Positions 6,430-13,382 of a DNA stretch of 13,927 nt are shown piece by piece (the stretch's first letter is position 1; every line of letters starts with the position of its first letter). Made by a program: the position numbers and the translations under genes. The notes below the pieces were generated by a model. It did not search any database. It was not told the origin of the DNA and was given only the letters and a program-made list of their open reading frames with translations. The DNA is from Oscillibacter sp. (lineage in GTDB: Bacteria; Bacillota; Clostridia; Oscillospirales; Oscillospiraceae): the NCBI GenBank assembly GCA_022796315.1, contig JAAWIL010000035.1, forward strand, positions 1 through 13,927. Direction: 5' to 3'.

Positions 6430-7197
6430 ATGGATGAACGGAACAAAGACGCGCTGACCGCCGGGGCCGACGGCGTCATTGAGGGCCGCAACGCGGTGAT
6501 CGAGGCCCTCCGGGCCGGTACGGCCATTGATAAAGTATACCTGCAAAAGGGCGACACCGACAAGACCCTGGGGCACATCGCCTCCAAGGCCCGGGCGGCG
6601 GGGGCCGTGGTGGTGGAGGCGGACCGGCGGAAGCTGGACGCCATGAGCCGCACCCACGCCCACCAGGGCGTCATCGCCCTGGCCTCGGTGCGGGAGTACG
6701 TCTCCGTCCAGTCCCTGCTGGACCGGGCCCGGGAGCGGGGGGAGCCGCCCCTGCTGGTGATCTGCGACGAGATCTCCGACCCCCACAACCTGGGGGCCAT
6801 CCTCCGCACCGCCGAGTGCGCCGGGGCCCACGGGGTGGTGATCCCCAAGCGGCGCAGCGCCGGCCTCACCGCCGTGGTGGCCAAGACCTCCGCCGGGGCG
6901 GTGGCCCACCTGCCGGTGGCCCGGGTGCCCAACCTCCCCTCGCTGCTGAAGGACCTGAAGAAACAGGGACTGTGGGTCTTCGGCGCCGCCGCGGAGGGCA
7001 GCACGGACCTGTACCAGGCGGATCTGAAGGGCCCCGCCGCCATCGTCATCGGCAGCGAGGGCGACGGCATGAGCCGCCTGACCGCCGAGAACTGCGACGT
7101 GCTGGTGCGGATTCCCATGCGGGGGAAGCTGAACTCCCTGAACGCCAGCGCCGCCGCCGCGATTTTGCTCTATGAGGCCGTGCGCCAGCGGCTGTGA
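6430..7197 (+). CDS. rlmB: 23S rRNA (guanosine-2'-O)-methyltransferase RlmB (SpoU/TrmH family)
   Basis: This is a SAM-dependent SPOUT methyltransferase that modifies a guanosine ribose in 23S rRNA (G2251 in E. coli numbering). Its 255 residues match the family. The N-terminal L30e-like substrate-binding part (about 13-90) starts with GVIEGRNAVIEAL. The trefoil-knot catalytic domain (about 105-255) shows all three SpoU motifs: DPHNLGAILRTAE (117-129), IVIGSEGDGMS (205-215) and IPMRGKLNSLNAS (228-240). ATG 6430 follows a purine-rich AAGAGGGG site. Specificity (RlmB rather than another TrmH-type enzyme) is inferred from the N-terminal domain. The next gene starts 24 bases downstream and is probably co-transcribed. 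Confidence 0.9.
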   Translation: MDERNKDALTAGADGVIEGRNAVIEALRAGTAIDKVYLQKGDTDKTLGHIASKARAAGAVVVEADRRKLDAMSRTHAHQGVIALASVREYVSVQSLLDRARERGEPPLLVICDEISDPHNLGAILRTAECAGAHGVVIPKRRSAGLTAVVAKTSAGAVAHLPVARVPNLPSLLKDLKKQGLWVFGAAAEGSTDLYQADLKGPAAIVIGSEGDGMSRLTAENCDVLVRIPMRGKLNSLNASAAAAILLYEAVRQRL

Positions 7198-7221
7198 CCA
7201 TCGTACCTGAGAGGATCTACC

Positions 7222-9387
7222 ATGTCAAATCCAGAATCCAACCATGAATACGGCCTGACCGGCGACGCCCCTGTGGACGAGGAGTTCTCCCTGGAGGAGA
7301 TTCTGGCGGAGTACGGCGGCAGCCTGGAGCAGGTTCTGCTGCGCCAGGCCGAGGAGGCCATCGCCCGGGAGGCGGCCGCCGCTGGGGAGAACCCCTCCGC
7401 CGCCCCGCCGGAGGACCCCCCCTCCCCCCCTGCCCCCGCGCCGGAGGAGCCCGGTCCCCAGGCGGTCCCGCCGCCGGAGGACCCCCCCGCCGGGGAGCCG
7501 GAGCGCCCGCCGGAGGATCTTCCCCCGGAGGAGCCGGAGGCCCAGTCCTCCCAGGAGCCGCCGCCGGGCCTTCCGGACCCCCCCGCCCCCATCTCCCTGG
7601 AGGAGATTGTGGGCAGCACCGTGGACGCGGTGATGGAGGAGGAGCACACGGAGCCGATCATGCGGCACCGCCGGGGTCTCTTTTCCCGCCGCCCTCTGGA
7701 GGAGACAGAGGAGCTGCACGCCGTCCCCCCGCCGGAACCGGAGCCGGAGGTCGAGCCCATCGGCCCGGAGGAGGAGCCCTGGGAGGCCGGGGAGCGGTAC
7801 CGCCGGGCCTGGCGCGTCCGCAGGACCTCGCTGCCCCCGGCGGTCCTGGTGGCCCTGGCCGCCGCGGCCCCCCTGGCGGCGGAGCGGTATGGGCTGATCC
7901 TCCCCATGTGGACCGGGGACCCCCGGTTTCAGAGCATCCTGTACCTGGCGGCGGTCGCCATTCAGATTCTGCTGTGCCGCCACGTGTTCGTCAAGGGCTT
8001 TTCCATGCTGGCCCGGGGGCGGTGCGTGGGAGAGCTTCTGATCTCCCTGTCGGCCCTGGCGGCGGCGGCGGACTGCGGCGCCTGCCTGCTCCTGCCGGAG
8101 CGCACTGCTGTGACGCCCTATGCCGCCGCGGCCGGGGCGGCGCTGCTGTTCGGCCAGTGGGCCGCCGTCCGGGAGAGCCGGGGGATGTATGACACCTTCC
8201 GGGCCGCCGGAATGGACGACCCGCCCCCCTACCTGATTACGGACACCGCCCGGGGCGCCTGCAAGCAGCGGGGCTCCCTGCCGGGGTTTTACACCGCCGC
8301 CATGCGGCCCGATGGCTCCGCCCTGATGCAGACGATCCTCCTGCCGGTGATTCTGGCGGGGAGCTTCGTCTTCGCGGGGCTCACCTCTCTGGGCCAGAGC
8401 CGGGGGGCGGACTTTTTGCTGAACTGGTCCATCACCCTGGCGGCGGGGGGCGGCTTTGCCCTGCCCCTGTGCTGGGCTCTGCCCTGGGGGAGGCTGGCGG
8501 GGCACCTGCAAAAAACAGGCTGCGCCGTGGCCGCCTGGGCCGGCGCGGAGCGGATCAGCCGCCGCCGGTGCATGATCCTCACGGACACGGACCTCTTCCC
8601 CCCCGGCACCGTGCAGCTGAACGGCCTCAAGCTCTACGCCGAGGAGCGGGGCAAGGTCCTGTCCTACGCCGCCGCCATGGCCAGCCGGGCCGGCAGCGGC
8701 CTGGAGCGGCTCTTTGAGACGCTTCTCCGGGGGGAGGGCCTCCCCTCCGAGGATCTGGCGGAGGATTTCAGCTTCTACGAGGAGGGGGGCTGGTCCGCCG
8801 CCATCCGGGGGGAGTCCGTGCTGATGGGCACCGCCTCCTTCCTGCGGAAAATGGAGGTGCGTCTCCCGGGGGACGTCAATCTGAAGACCGGCCTCTTCCT
8901 CTCCATCGACCACCACCTGGCGGCGGTGTTCGCCGTGAAGTACCACCCGGCGGAGAATGTGGACTTCGCCCTGCGGATGATGCGCCGGGGCCGGATCACC
9001 CCCGTGCTGGCCTCCCGGGACCCCAACATCGACCCGGAGCTCCTCAAGCGCAAGTTTCACAAGGGCGTCCGGGTGGAGTTCCCCGGTCTGGCGGACCGAA
9101 TCGCCCTCAGCGAGGCGGAACAGGACCGGGACCTGCCCCGGGCCCTGCTGTTCCGAGAGGGGCTGCTGCCCTTCGCCGAAACGGTGGTGGGGAGCCGGAA
9201 GCTCTGCAAGGCCGTCCGCCGCAGCACCCTGGTGAGTCTGGCCGGCAGTGCCGCCGGGGTCCTGCTGGCCTTCTACCTCCTCAGCCGCCAGGCCTATGAT
9301 CTGCTCAATCCCCTGTCCCTGCTGCTGTTTCTGCTGCTGTGGACACTGCCGGTGCTGGTGATCTCCGACTGGGCCGGGCGGTACTGA
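7222..9387 (+). CDS. Pseudo-P-type ATPase: P1B-like membrane protein lacking catalytic motifs
   Basis: This is a 721-residue membrane protein of no named family that I can give. Residues 1-195 are disordered, rich in proline and glutamate, and probably cytosolic. Eight likely transmembrane helices follow (about 203-220, 236-256, 270-292, 296-314, 369-389, 398-420, 670-687, 693-715). This 4+2+2 layout, with a large soluble part between helices 6 and 7, is that of P1B metal-transporting ATPases. Helix 6 ends FALPLCWALPWG, where those have CPCALxLAxP, and FYEEGGWSAAIRGESVLMGT (518-537) matches their nucleotide-domain end. The phosphorylation motif DKTGT is replaced by DTDLF (455-459); the actuator domain is about 50 residues with no TGE; and the HP and GDGxND motifs are absent. 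Transport is therefore unlikely, and a regulatory or scaffold role is inferred. It follows rlmB by 24 bases and is closed by a strong terminator. Confidence 0.75.
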   Translation: MSNPESNHEYGLTGDAPVDEEFSLEEILAEYGGSLEQVLLRQAEEAIAREAAAAGENPSAAPPEDPPSPPAPAPEEPGPQAVPPPEDPPAGEPERPPEDLPPEEPEAQSSQEPPPGLPDPPAPISLEEIVGSTVDAVMEEEHTEPIMRHRRGLFSRRPLEETEELHAVPPPEPEPEVEPIGPEEEPWEAGERYRRAWRVRRTSLPPAVLVALAAAAPLAAERYGLILPMWTGDPRFQSILYLAAVAIQILLCRHVFVKGFSMLARGRCVGELLISLSALAAAADCGACLLLPERTAVTPYAAAAGAALLFGQWAAVRESRGMYDTFRAAGMDDPPPYLITDTARGACKQRGSLPGFYTAAMRPDGSALMQTILLPVILAGSFVFAGLTSLGQSRGADFLLNWSITLAAGGGFALPLCWALPWGRLAGHLQKTGCAVAAWAGAERISRRRCMILTDTDLFPPGTVQLNGLKLYAEERGKVLSYAAAMASRAGSGLERLFETLLRGEGLPSEDLAEDFSFYEEGGWSAAIRGESVLMGTASFLRKMEVRLPGDVNLKTGLFLSIDHHLAAVFAVKYHPAENVDFALRMMRRGRITPVLASRDPNIDPELLKRKFHKGVRVEFPGLADRIALSEAEQDRDLPRALLFREGLLPFAETVVGSRKLCKAVRRSTLVSLAGSAAGVLLAFYLLSRQAYDLLNPLSLLLFLLLWTLPVLVISDWAGRY

Positions 9388-9432
9388 GCGCCTGTTTTCT
9401 GCGTCCTCCGCCCCTTCTGCGCGGCGCGTTTC

Positions 9433-9464
9433 GCGGGACCCCGGAACCGGGGTCCCGCCTTTTT
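9433..9464 (+). terminator. Intrinsic terminator of the rlmB operon
   Basis: GCGGGACCCCGG (9433-9444) pairs perfectly with CCGGGGTCCCGC (9447-9458) and is followed by C and five T (9460-9464). It lies 45 bases after the stop of the pseudo-P-type ATPase gene and separates it from the next promoter. Confidence 0.92.
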
Positions 9465-9486
9465 CTCCCATATGCTAAAATTTTTG

Positions 9487-9515
9487 TTGTATTGCACCGG
9501 GAAGTGTTGTATAAT
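9487..9515 (+). promoter_or_regulatory. Sigma-A promoter of the EF-G-like gene
   Basis: A perfect -10 TATAAT (9510-9515) stands 17 bases after a weak -35 TTGTAT (9487-9492). The predicted start near 9522 gives a leader of about 100 bases before the ATG at 9623. Its place between a terminator and the gene supports independent transcription. Confidence 0.7.
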
Positions 9516-9622
9516 TTCTACATTAGGGATTTTCAGAAGCCTGAGCATACGGGCTCTGCCCCGCGCAGTCTCAAGCCCACGGGAGAGGCGCGACAGCACA
9601 ACGTTAAGGAGTGGAATTCATC

Positions 9623-11695
9623 ATGAGCTATTCAGTACAGAACATCCGGAATGTCTGCCTGCTGGGCCACAGCGGCAGCGGCAAGACCGCCCTGGCGGAG
9701 AGCCTGCTGTTCATGACCGGCGCCATCGACCGCATGGGCCGGGCGGCGGACGGAAACACCGTCTGCGACTTTGATCCCGAGGAGATCAAGCGCCAGATCT
9801 CCCTGTCCACCGTCGTCGCCCCCCTGGACTACAAGGGCTGCCGCATCAACCTGATGGACACCCCCGGCGCCTTTGACTTCGCCGGCGAGGTCATGGAGGC
9901 CCTGCGGGCGGCGGACGCGGCCATCATCGTCTGCTCCGCCAAGGACGGCATCTCCGTGGGCCTGGAAAAGGCCTGGAAGTACTGCGAGGAGCGGAACATG
10001 CCCCGCTTCATCTATATCTCCAAGACCGACGAGGAGAACAGCGACTACAACGCCACCTTCGACGCCCTGCGGGAGCGCTTCGGCAAGAAGATCGCCCCCG
10101 TGGTGGTGCCCATCTGGGACGAGAGCAAGCACGTGACGGGCATCATCGACGTGCTGAACAAGCGCGCCTATGAGATGCAGAACCTCAAGCGGTCCGAGAT
10201 TGACCTTCCCGCCGACAAGGAGGCCGTGGTCACCGAGTTCAACGACGCCCTGAAGGAGTCTGTGGCGGAGACCAGCGAGGAGTTCATGGAGAAGTTCTTT
10301 GGCGGCGAGGACTTCACCTACGCCGAGATGATCCAGGGCCTGCGCCAGGGCGTGCGGGACCTGAGCCTGTTCCCGGTGCTGTGCGGCTCCGCCGTCAGCT
10401 GCCTGGGCAGCCTGATGCTGATGGACAACATCGCCGAGCTCCTGCCCAACCCCGCCGAGGGCAACTACCACAAGGCCACCAAGGCCGACGGCGAGACCGA
10501 GGAGTTCGTGGTCTCCCCCGGCGGCGTGCCCACGGCCTTTGTCTTCAAGACCCTCTCCGACCAGTACGGCAAGTACTCCTTTGTCAAGGTTCTCTCCGGC
10601 TCCATCGCGCCGGACATGCCCATGGTGGACGGCCGCACCGGCGACAAGCTGAAGCTGGGCCGCCTGTACTCCTTCCGGGGCAAGAAGGCCACCGAGGTCA
10701 AGGAGCTGACCTGCGGCGACATCGGCGCCATTGCCAAGATGGACGTCAAGACCGGCGACACCCTCTGCGACGAGCGCAAGGTGGTGGCCCTGAAGCCCAT
10801 TCCCTTCGCCGAGCCCTGCTACTCCGTGGCCATCGTGCCCAAGACCCGGGGCCAGGAGGACAAGATTGCCCAGGGCCTGAGCCGCCTGAACGAGGAGGAC
10901 CCCTCCTTCTCCGTCAGCAACAACAGCGAGACCCACCAGATGGTGCTCTCCGGCTCCGGCGACATGCAGGTGGACGTGCTGGTGAGCAAGCTGAAGACCC
11001 GGTTCAACGTGGAGTCCGAGCTCCAGCCCACCCGGGTTCCCTACCGGGAGAAGATCCGCAAGACCGTCCAGAAGCAGGGCCGCCACAAGAAGCAGACCGG
11101 CGGCAGCGGCCAGTTCGGCGACGTGTGGATTCGCTTTGAGCCCAACCCGGAGGAAGAGGAGATGGTCTTCGCCGAGGAGGTCTTCGGCGGCTCCGTGCCC
11201 CGGAACTTCTTCCCCGCTGTGGAGAAGGGCCTCCGGGAGGCCTGCGTCCACGGTCCTCTGGCGGGCTACCCCGTGGTGAATCTGAAGGCCGTGCTGTATG
11301 ATGGGTCCTATCATCCGGTGGACTCCTCCGAAATCGCCTTCAAGACGGCGGCGCAGCTGGCCTACAAGGCCGCTCTGCCGGAGGCGAATCCCGTGCTGCT
11401 GGAGCCCGTGGGCGAGCTGAAGGTCACGGTGCCCGACAGCTACATGGGCGATGTGATCGGCGACCTGAACAAGCGCCGGGGCCGGGTCATGGGCATGGAC
11501 CCCACCGGCAGCGGCGACCAGGTGATCACCGCCGAGGTGCCCATGGGGGAGATGGGTACGTACGCCATTGATCTCCGGGCCATGACCCAGAGCCGGGGCA
11601 GCTTCACATTCCACTTCGTGCGGTACGAGGACTGCCCGCCTGCGGCGCAGGAGAAGGCCATTGCCGAGGCCAAGGCCCTGGCGGAGCAGCAGTAA
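9623..11695 (+). CDS. Elongation factor G-like GTPase (EF-G2 type)
   Basis: This is a translational GTPase of 690 residues with the full EF-G layout. It belongs to the divergent EF-G-like branch rather than the main factor: the P-loop is GHSGSGKT (15-22) where canonical EF-G has AHIDAGKT. G3 is DTPGAFDF (79-86), so the catalytic histidine of DTPGHVDF is alanine. The effector loop reads KRQIS (56-60) instead of RGIT, and G4 is SKTD (133-136) instead of NKMD. The later beta-barrel domain and domain IV (GGSGQFGDVW) are well kept. Paralogues of this branch occur beside canonical fusA in many bacteria and their role is unclear. I start at ATG 9623, with TTAAGGAG at 9604-9611, rather than the in-frame GTG at 9611 inside that site. 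It has its own promoter and a terminator at 11802. Confidence 0.9.
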   Translation: MSYSVQNIRNVCLLGHSGSGKTALAESLLFMTGAIDRMGRAADGNTVCDFDPEEIKRQISLSTVVAPLDYKGCRINLMDTPGAFDFAGEVMEALRAADAAIIVCSAKDGISVGLEKAWKYCEERNMPRFIYISKTDEENSDYNATFDALRERFGKKIAPVVVPIWDESKHVTGIIDVLNKRAYEMQNLKRSEIDLPADKEAVVTEFNDALKESVAETSEEFMEKFFGGEDFTYAEMIQGLRQGVRDLSLFPVLCGSAVSCLGSLMLMDNIAELLPNPAEGNYHKATKADGETEEFVVSPGGVPTAFVFKTLSDQYGKYSFVKVLSGSIAPDMPMVDGRTGDKLKLGRLYSFRGKKATEVKELTCGDIGAIAKMDVKTGDTLCDERKVVALKPIPFAEPCYSVAIVPKTRGQEDKIAQGLSRLNEEDPSFSVSNNSETHQMVLSGSGDMQVDVLVSKLKTRFNVESELQPTRVPYREKIRKTVQKQGRHKKQTGGSGQFGDVWIRFEPNPEEEEMVFAEEVFGGSVPRNFFPAVEKGLREACVHGPLAGYPVVNLKAVLYDGSYHPVDSSEIAFKTAAQLAYKAALPEANPVLLEPVGELKVTVPDSYMGDVIGDLNKRRGRVMGMDPTGSGDQVITAEVPMGEMGTYAIDLRAMTQSRGSFTFHFVRYEDCPPAAQEKAIAEAKALAEQQ

Positions 11696-11701
11696 GCGGG
11701 T

Positions 11702-11779
11702 CCAGGGGCGCTGCGCCCCTGGCGGGGTGCAGGGGCAGAGCCCCTGCGAAGCCCTCGTAGATCCGCCGCAAAGCGGCGG
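11702..11779 (+). repeat. GC-rich hairpin repeat, copy 2
   Basis: Three successive perfect hairpins: CCAGGGGCG/CGCCCCTGG (11702-11710, 11714-11722), GCAGGGGC/GCCCCTGC (11729-11736, 11740-11747) and CCGCCGC/GCGGCGG (11763-11769, 11773-11779). The linking word GGCGGGGTGC is shared with the reverse complement of copy 3, and GGGGTGCAGGGG with copy 1. Confidence 0.7.
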
Positions 11780-11801
11780 CTATAACGGTCCAGCAAAACA
11801 G

Positions 11802-11836
11802 AGCCCGCCGTCCTTTGGACGGCGGGCTTGCATTTT
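11802..11836 (+). terminator. Intrinsic terminator of the EF-G-like gene
   Basis: AGCCCGCCGTCC (11802-11813) pairs perfectly with GGACGGCGGGCT (11817-11828) over loop TTT, followed by TGCATTTT. The 12-bp GC-rich stem is strong, but the T-tract is interrupted, so efficiency may be moderate. Confidence 0.75.
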
Positions 11837-11880
11837 GCGGGAGGTCTGCTTCTGTTTTCCGGTCGAAGCAGACCTCCCGC
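11837..11880. repeat. 16-bp perfect inverted repeat with 12-base loop
   Basis: GCGGGAGGTCTGCTTC (11837-11852) is exactly repeated in reverse complement at 11865-11880 around the loop 11853-11864. No T-run follows on either strand, so it is not an ordinary terminator. No target-site duplication is visible at its edges. Confidence 0.8.
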
Positions 11881-11886
11881 GAAAGG

Positions 11887-11957
11887 CTCCACCGCTGCGC
11901 GGCGGAACGTTTGCAAGGGCTCCGCACCCCGCAAGGGGGCGCTGCCCCCTTGACCCC
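11887..11957 (-). repeat. GC-rich hairpin repeat, copy 3 (inverted to copy 2)
   Basis: The reverse complement of this segment aligns with copy 2 along its whole length: a G-run hairpin (here CAAGGGGGC/GCCCCCTTG, 11932-11940 and 11944-11952), then GCGGGGTGC, GAGCCC, a spacer and TCCGCCGC. Its arms differ by compensating changes, which suggests that the hairpin shape rather than the exact bases is conserved. Confidence 0.65.
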
Positions 11958-11997
11958 CGCAAACCCTTTGAAAAGGGTTTGATCCGAAACTTTTTCC

Positions 11998-12033
11998 AAA
12001 AAAATTCCCGCTCCACAGGAGCGGGAATTTTTT
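11998..12033. terminator. Bidirectional terminator between EF-G-like and SLH genes
   Basis: AATTCCCGCTCC (12003-12014) pairs with GGAGCGGGAATT (12018-12029) over loop ACA, flanked by an A-tract on the left and a T-tract on the right, so it works for both strands. It starts 7 bases past the SLH stop codon and is the main terminator of that gene. Confidence 0.88.
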
Positions 12034-12040
12034 ACGTGCA

Positions 12041-13051
12041 TTACTTCTGATTCGCCCGATACAGGAACGTTGCAATCTGGCCCCGGGTACAGGTGGCGTC
12101 CGGGGAGAAGGTGGTGCCATCGCCGGTGCCGGCGGTCACGCCGTTCTCCACAGCCCAGGCCACCGCCTGGAGATACGCCGCGTTCGCCGCCACATCGGTG
12201 AAGCTCTTCTCACTCTTCACCTCCGGGCTTCCCGCCGCCGTCCACAGGAAGGTCACAGCCAGGGAACGGGTGCAGGACTCGGACAGGCCCTCCGTGCTCT
12301 CCACCATCTTCTTTTCCACAGCCCACGCAGCCGCGTTCTCGGCATCGGACTTGCCCTCCGCAGCACCGGGCTTGCCGCTGGCACGCCACAGGAAGGTCAG
12401 GATGTGGGACACCGTGCAGGTAGCGCCGGGGCGGAAGGTGCCGTCCTCATAGCCCGCCGCGATCTTCTGCTCCACCGCCCAGTTAATGGCGGCGGCGAAG
12501 GGAGAGGAAGCGGCCACGTCGGAGAACGCCGGAGCCGCGGTGTCCTCGGGCTTCTCGGTCTCCGTGGGCTTCTCCTGTCCGGCCGGGGCTTTCACGGTTA
12601 TGCAGTAGTCATAATATACGTGCTCGCCGCCGCCCATACCGCCGTCGTTCTTGTGCTCATCCCTGCAATAACCGGCAGAGACAAAGTACACGCCCGGCTC
12701 CGTAATCACAATCTTGGCGCCGGCCTTGATGAGCTTCTCTGTATGAGGGGCCTTCTCGATCTCCACCTTGTTCTGGACCTCCAGATACACCTCCTCGCCC
12801 TCTTCAGCCTCCATGTAATTGTTGATCTCCTGGGCAAAGAAGGTGACCAGGTCCTCCACGGTGACAATCTCCGCAGGGGCAGTGCATGTGACGGGACGGC
12901 CGGGACCCAGCCCATTCCAATCCTCGTCGTAGGCGGTCATATTGCTGATGGTCACGACCTCATCCGGCAGTTCCGTGTAGCCTGCGGCGGGGACGGCCAG
13001 TCCCAAGCAGAGTGCCAGGACCAGCGCCAGGGAGAACAGTCTCTTCTTCAT
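12041..13051 (-). CDS. Exported SLH-domain (S-layer homology) protein
   Basis: This is a secreted cell-wall-associated protein of 336 residues. A signal peptide is clear: MKKRLFS, then a hydrophobic stretch (about 6-20) and a probable cut near PAAG-Y. Residues 25-155 form a module I do not recognise, with cysteines at 56, 129 and 150. A short proline/glutamate/threonine linker (about 157-175) leads to three SLH-like repeats: FSDVAASSPFAAAINWAVEQ with GYEDGTFRPGATCT (about 177-226), a shortened one with WAVEKKMVES (about 234-275), and FTDVAANAAYLQAVAWAVEN with TFSPDATCTRGQIATFLYRA (about 284-333). SLH repeats usually bind secondary wall polymers. The second lacks the central glycine-rich turn and may be degenerate. 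The start is ATG 13051, where the signal peptide begins; a longer frame to 13108 only adds polar residues. Ligand unknown. Confidence 0.88.
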   Translation of the reverse strand: MKKRLFSLALVLALCLGLAVPAAGYTELPDEVVTISNMTAYDEDWNGLGPGRPVTCTAPAEIVTVEDLVTFFAQEINNYMEAEEGEEVYLEVQNKVEIEKAPHTEKLIKAGAKIVITEPGVYFVSAGYCRDEHKNDGGMGGGEHVYYDYCITVKAPAGQEKPTETEKPEDTAAPAFSDVAASSPFAAAINWAVEQKIAAGYEDGTFRPGATCTVSHILTFLWRASGKPGAAEGKSDAENAAAWAVEKKMVESTEGLSESCTRSLAVTFLWTAAGSPEVKSEKSFTDVAANAAYLQAVAWAVENGVTAGTGDGTTFSPDATCTRGQIATFLYRANQK

Positions 13052-13248
13052 GTTGTCTACCTCTCTTTTCGTTTTTGGGGAACCCGACGAACAGCCTTCG
13101 CCGGACACAAAAGCGGCGCCTGGTTTCCCGAAGGCGGCACCGCGTCATGCCATATCTGTCCCCGCCCCGCTTGCCCGCGCGGACAGGGGGAGAACCCTGG
13201 AGATCACAGGCCCGTGGCCCCATGCGGCCTGCCGCAATCGGCGGCTTT
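13052..13248 (-). promoter_or_regulatory. Long structured 5' leader of the SLH gene
   Basis: From the predicted transcript start (near 13248) to the ATG there are about 197 bases. On the transcript, GCGGTGCC/GGCGCCGC (13136-13143 with 13113-13120) encloses a CCTTCGGG tetraloop, and CTGTCC/GGACAG (13181-13186 with 13156-13161) forms another stem. It matches no riboswitch class I know. Regulation is possible but unproven. Confidence 0.45.
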
Positions 13249-13255
13249 TTATTTT

Positions 13256-13284
13256 ATTATATAGGATAGTGCCGGGAATTGCAA
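13256..13284 (-). promoter_or_regulatory. Sigma-A promoter of the SLH gene
   Basis: Read on the - strand, -35 TTGCAA (13279-13284), a 17-base spacer and a perfect -10 TATAAT (13256-13261). This is the best sigma-A match in the window and suggests strong expression. Confidence 0.82.
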
Positions 13285-13298
13285 GAATCTTTCCTCCA

Positions 13299-13372
13299 TT
13301 TTTCGCATTTTTGAACAAACTATAAAAATTTGTTCCAAATCCGAAAAAGTCGCATTTGCAACTAGCGCATTT
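13299..13372. promoter_or_regulatory. Palindromic operator-like region between SLH and rubrerythrin promoters
   Basis: Two nested inverted repeats share one centre near 13324: TTTTTCG/CGAAAAA (13299-13305, 13342-13348) and GAACAAA/TTTGTTC (13313-13319, 13329-13335). The heptamer CGCATTT also occurs three times in direct orientation (13304, 13351, 13366). AT-rich symmetry upstream of two divergent promoters suggests binding of a dimeric regulator. It does not match the PerR or Fur box consensus I know. Confidence 0.5.
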
Positions 13373-13382
13373 CCGGACATCC

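Larger units (their letters stand above)
11696..12040. other. Convergent intergenic block of repeats and terminators
   Basis: These 345 bases lie between the converging EF-G-like and SLH genes and contain no plausible gene. In order: a GC-rich repeat (11702-11779), a + strand terminator (11802-11836), a 16-bp palindrome (11837-11880), an inverted second copy of the GC-rich repeat (about 11887-11957), a small hairpin CAAACCCTT/AAGGGTTTG (11960-11981), and a bidirectional terminator (11998-12033). Each is listed separately. Confidence 0.7.

Noticed and set aside
7225..9471. Very long open frame on the - strand opposite the pseudo-P-type ATPase gene (about 750 codons)
   Set aside because: Composition is typical of an antisense shadow in GC-rich DNA (Q, G, H, P, R-rich, no domain), there is no ribosome binding site, and the + strand frame has clear membrane and P-type features.
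9632..11614. Long - strand open frame opposite the EF-G-like gene
   Set aside because: Leucine/valine/histidine/glycine-rich shadow with no motifs. The + strand frame encodes an unmistakable translational GTPase.
13231..13250. Hairpin GCCGC/GCGGC plus TTTTT on the + strand as a terminator
   Set aside because: The stem is only 5 bp, no + strand gene lies upstream to need it, and the T-run coincides with the SLH transcript start region.
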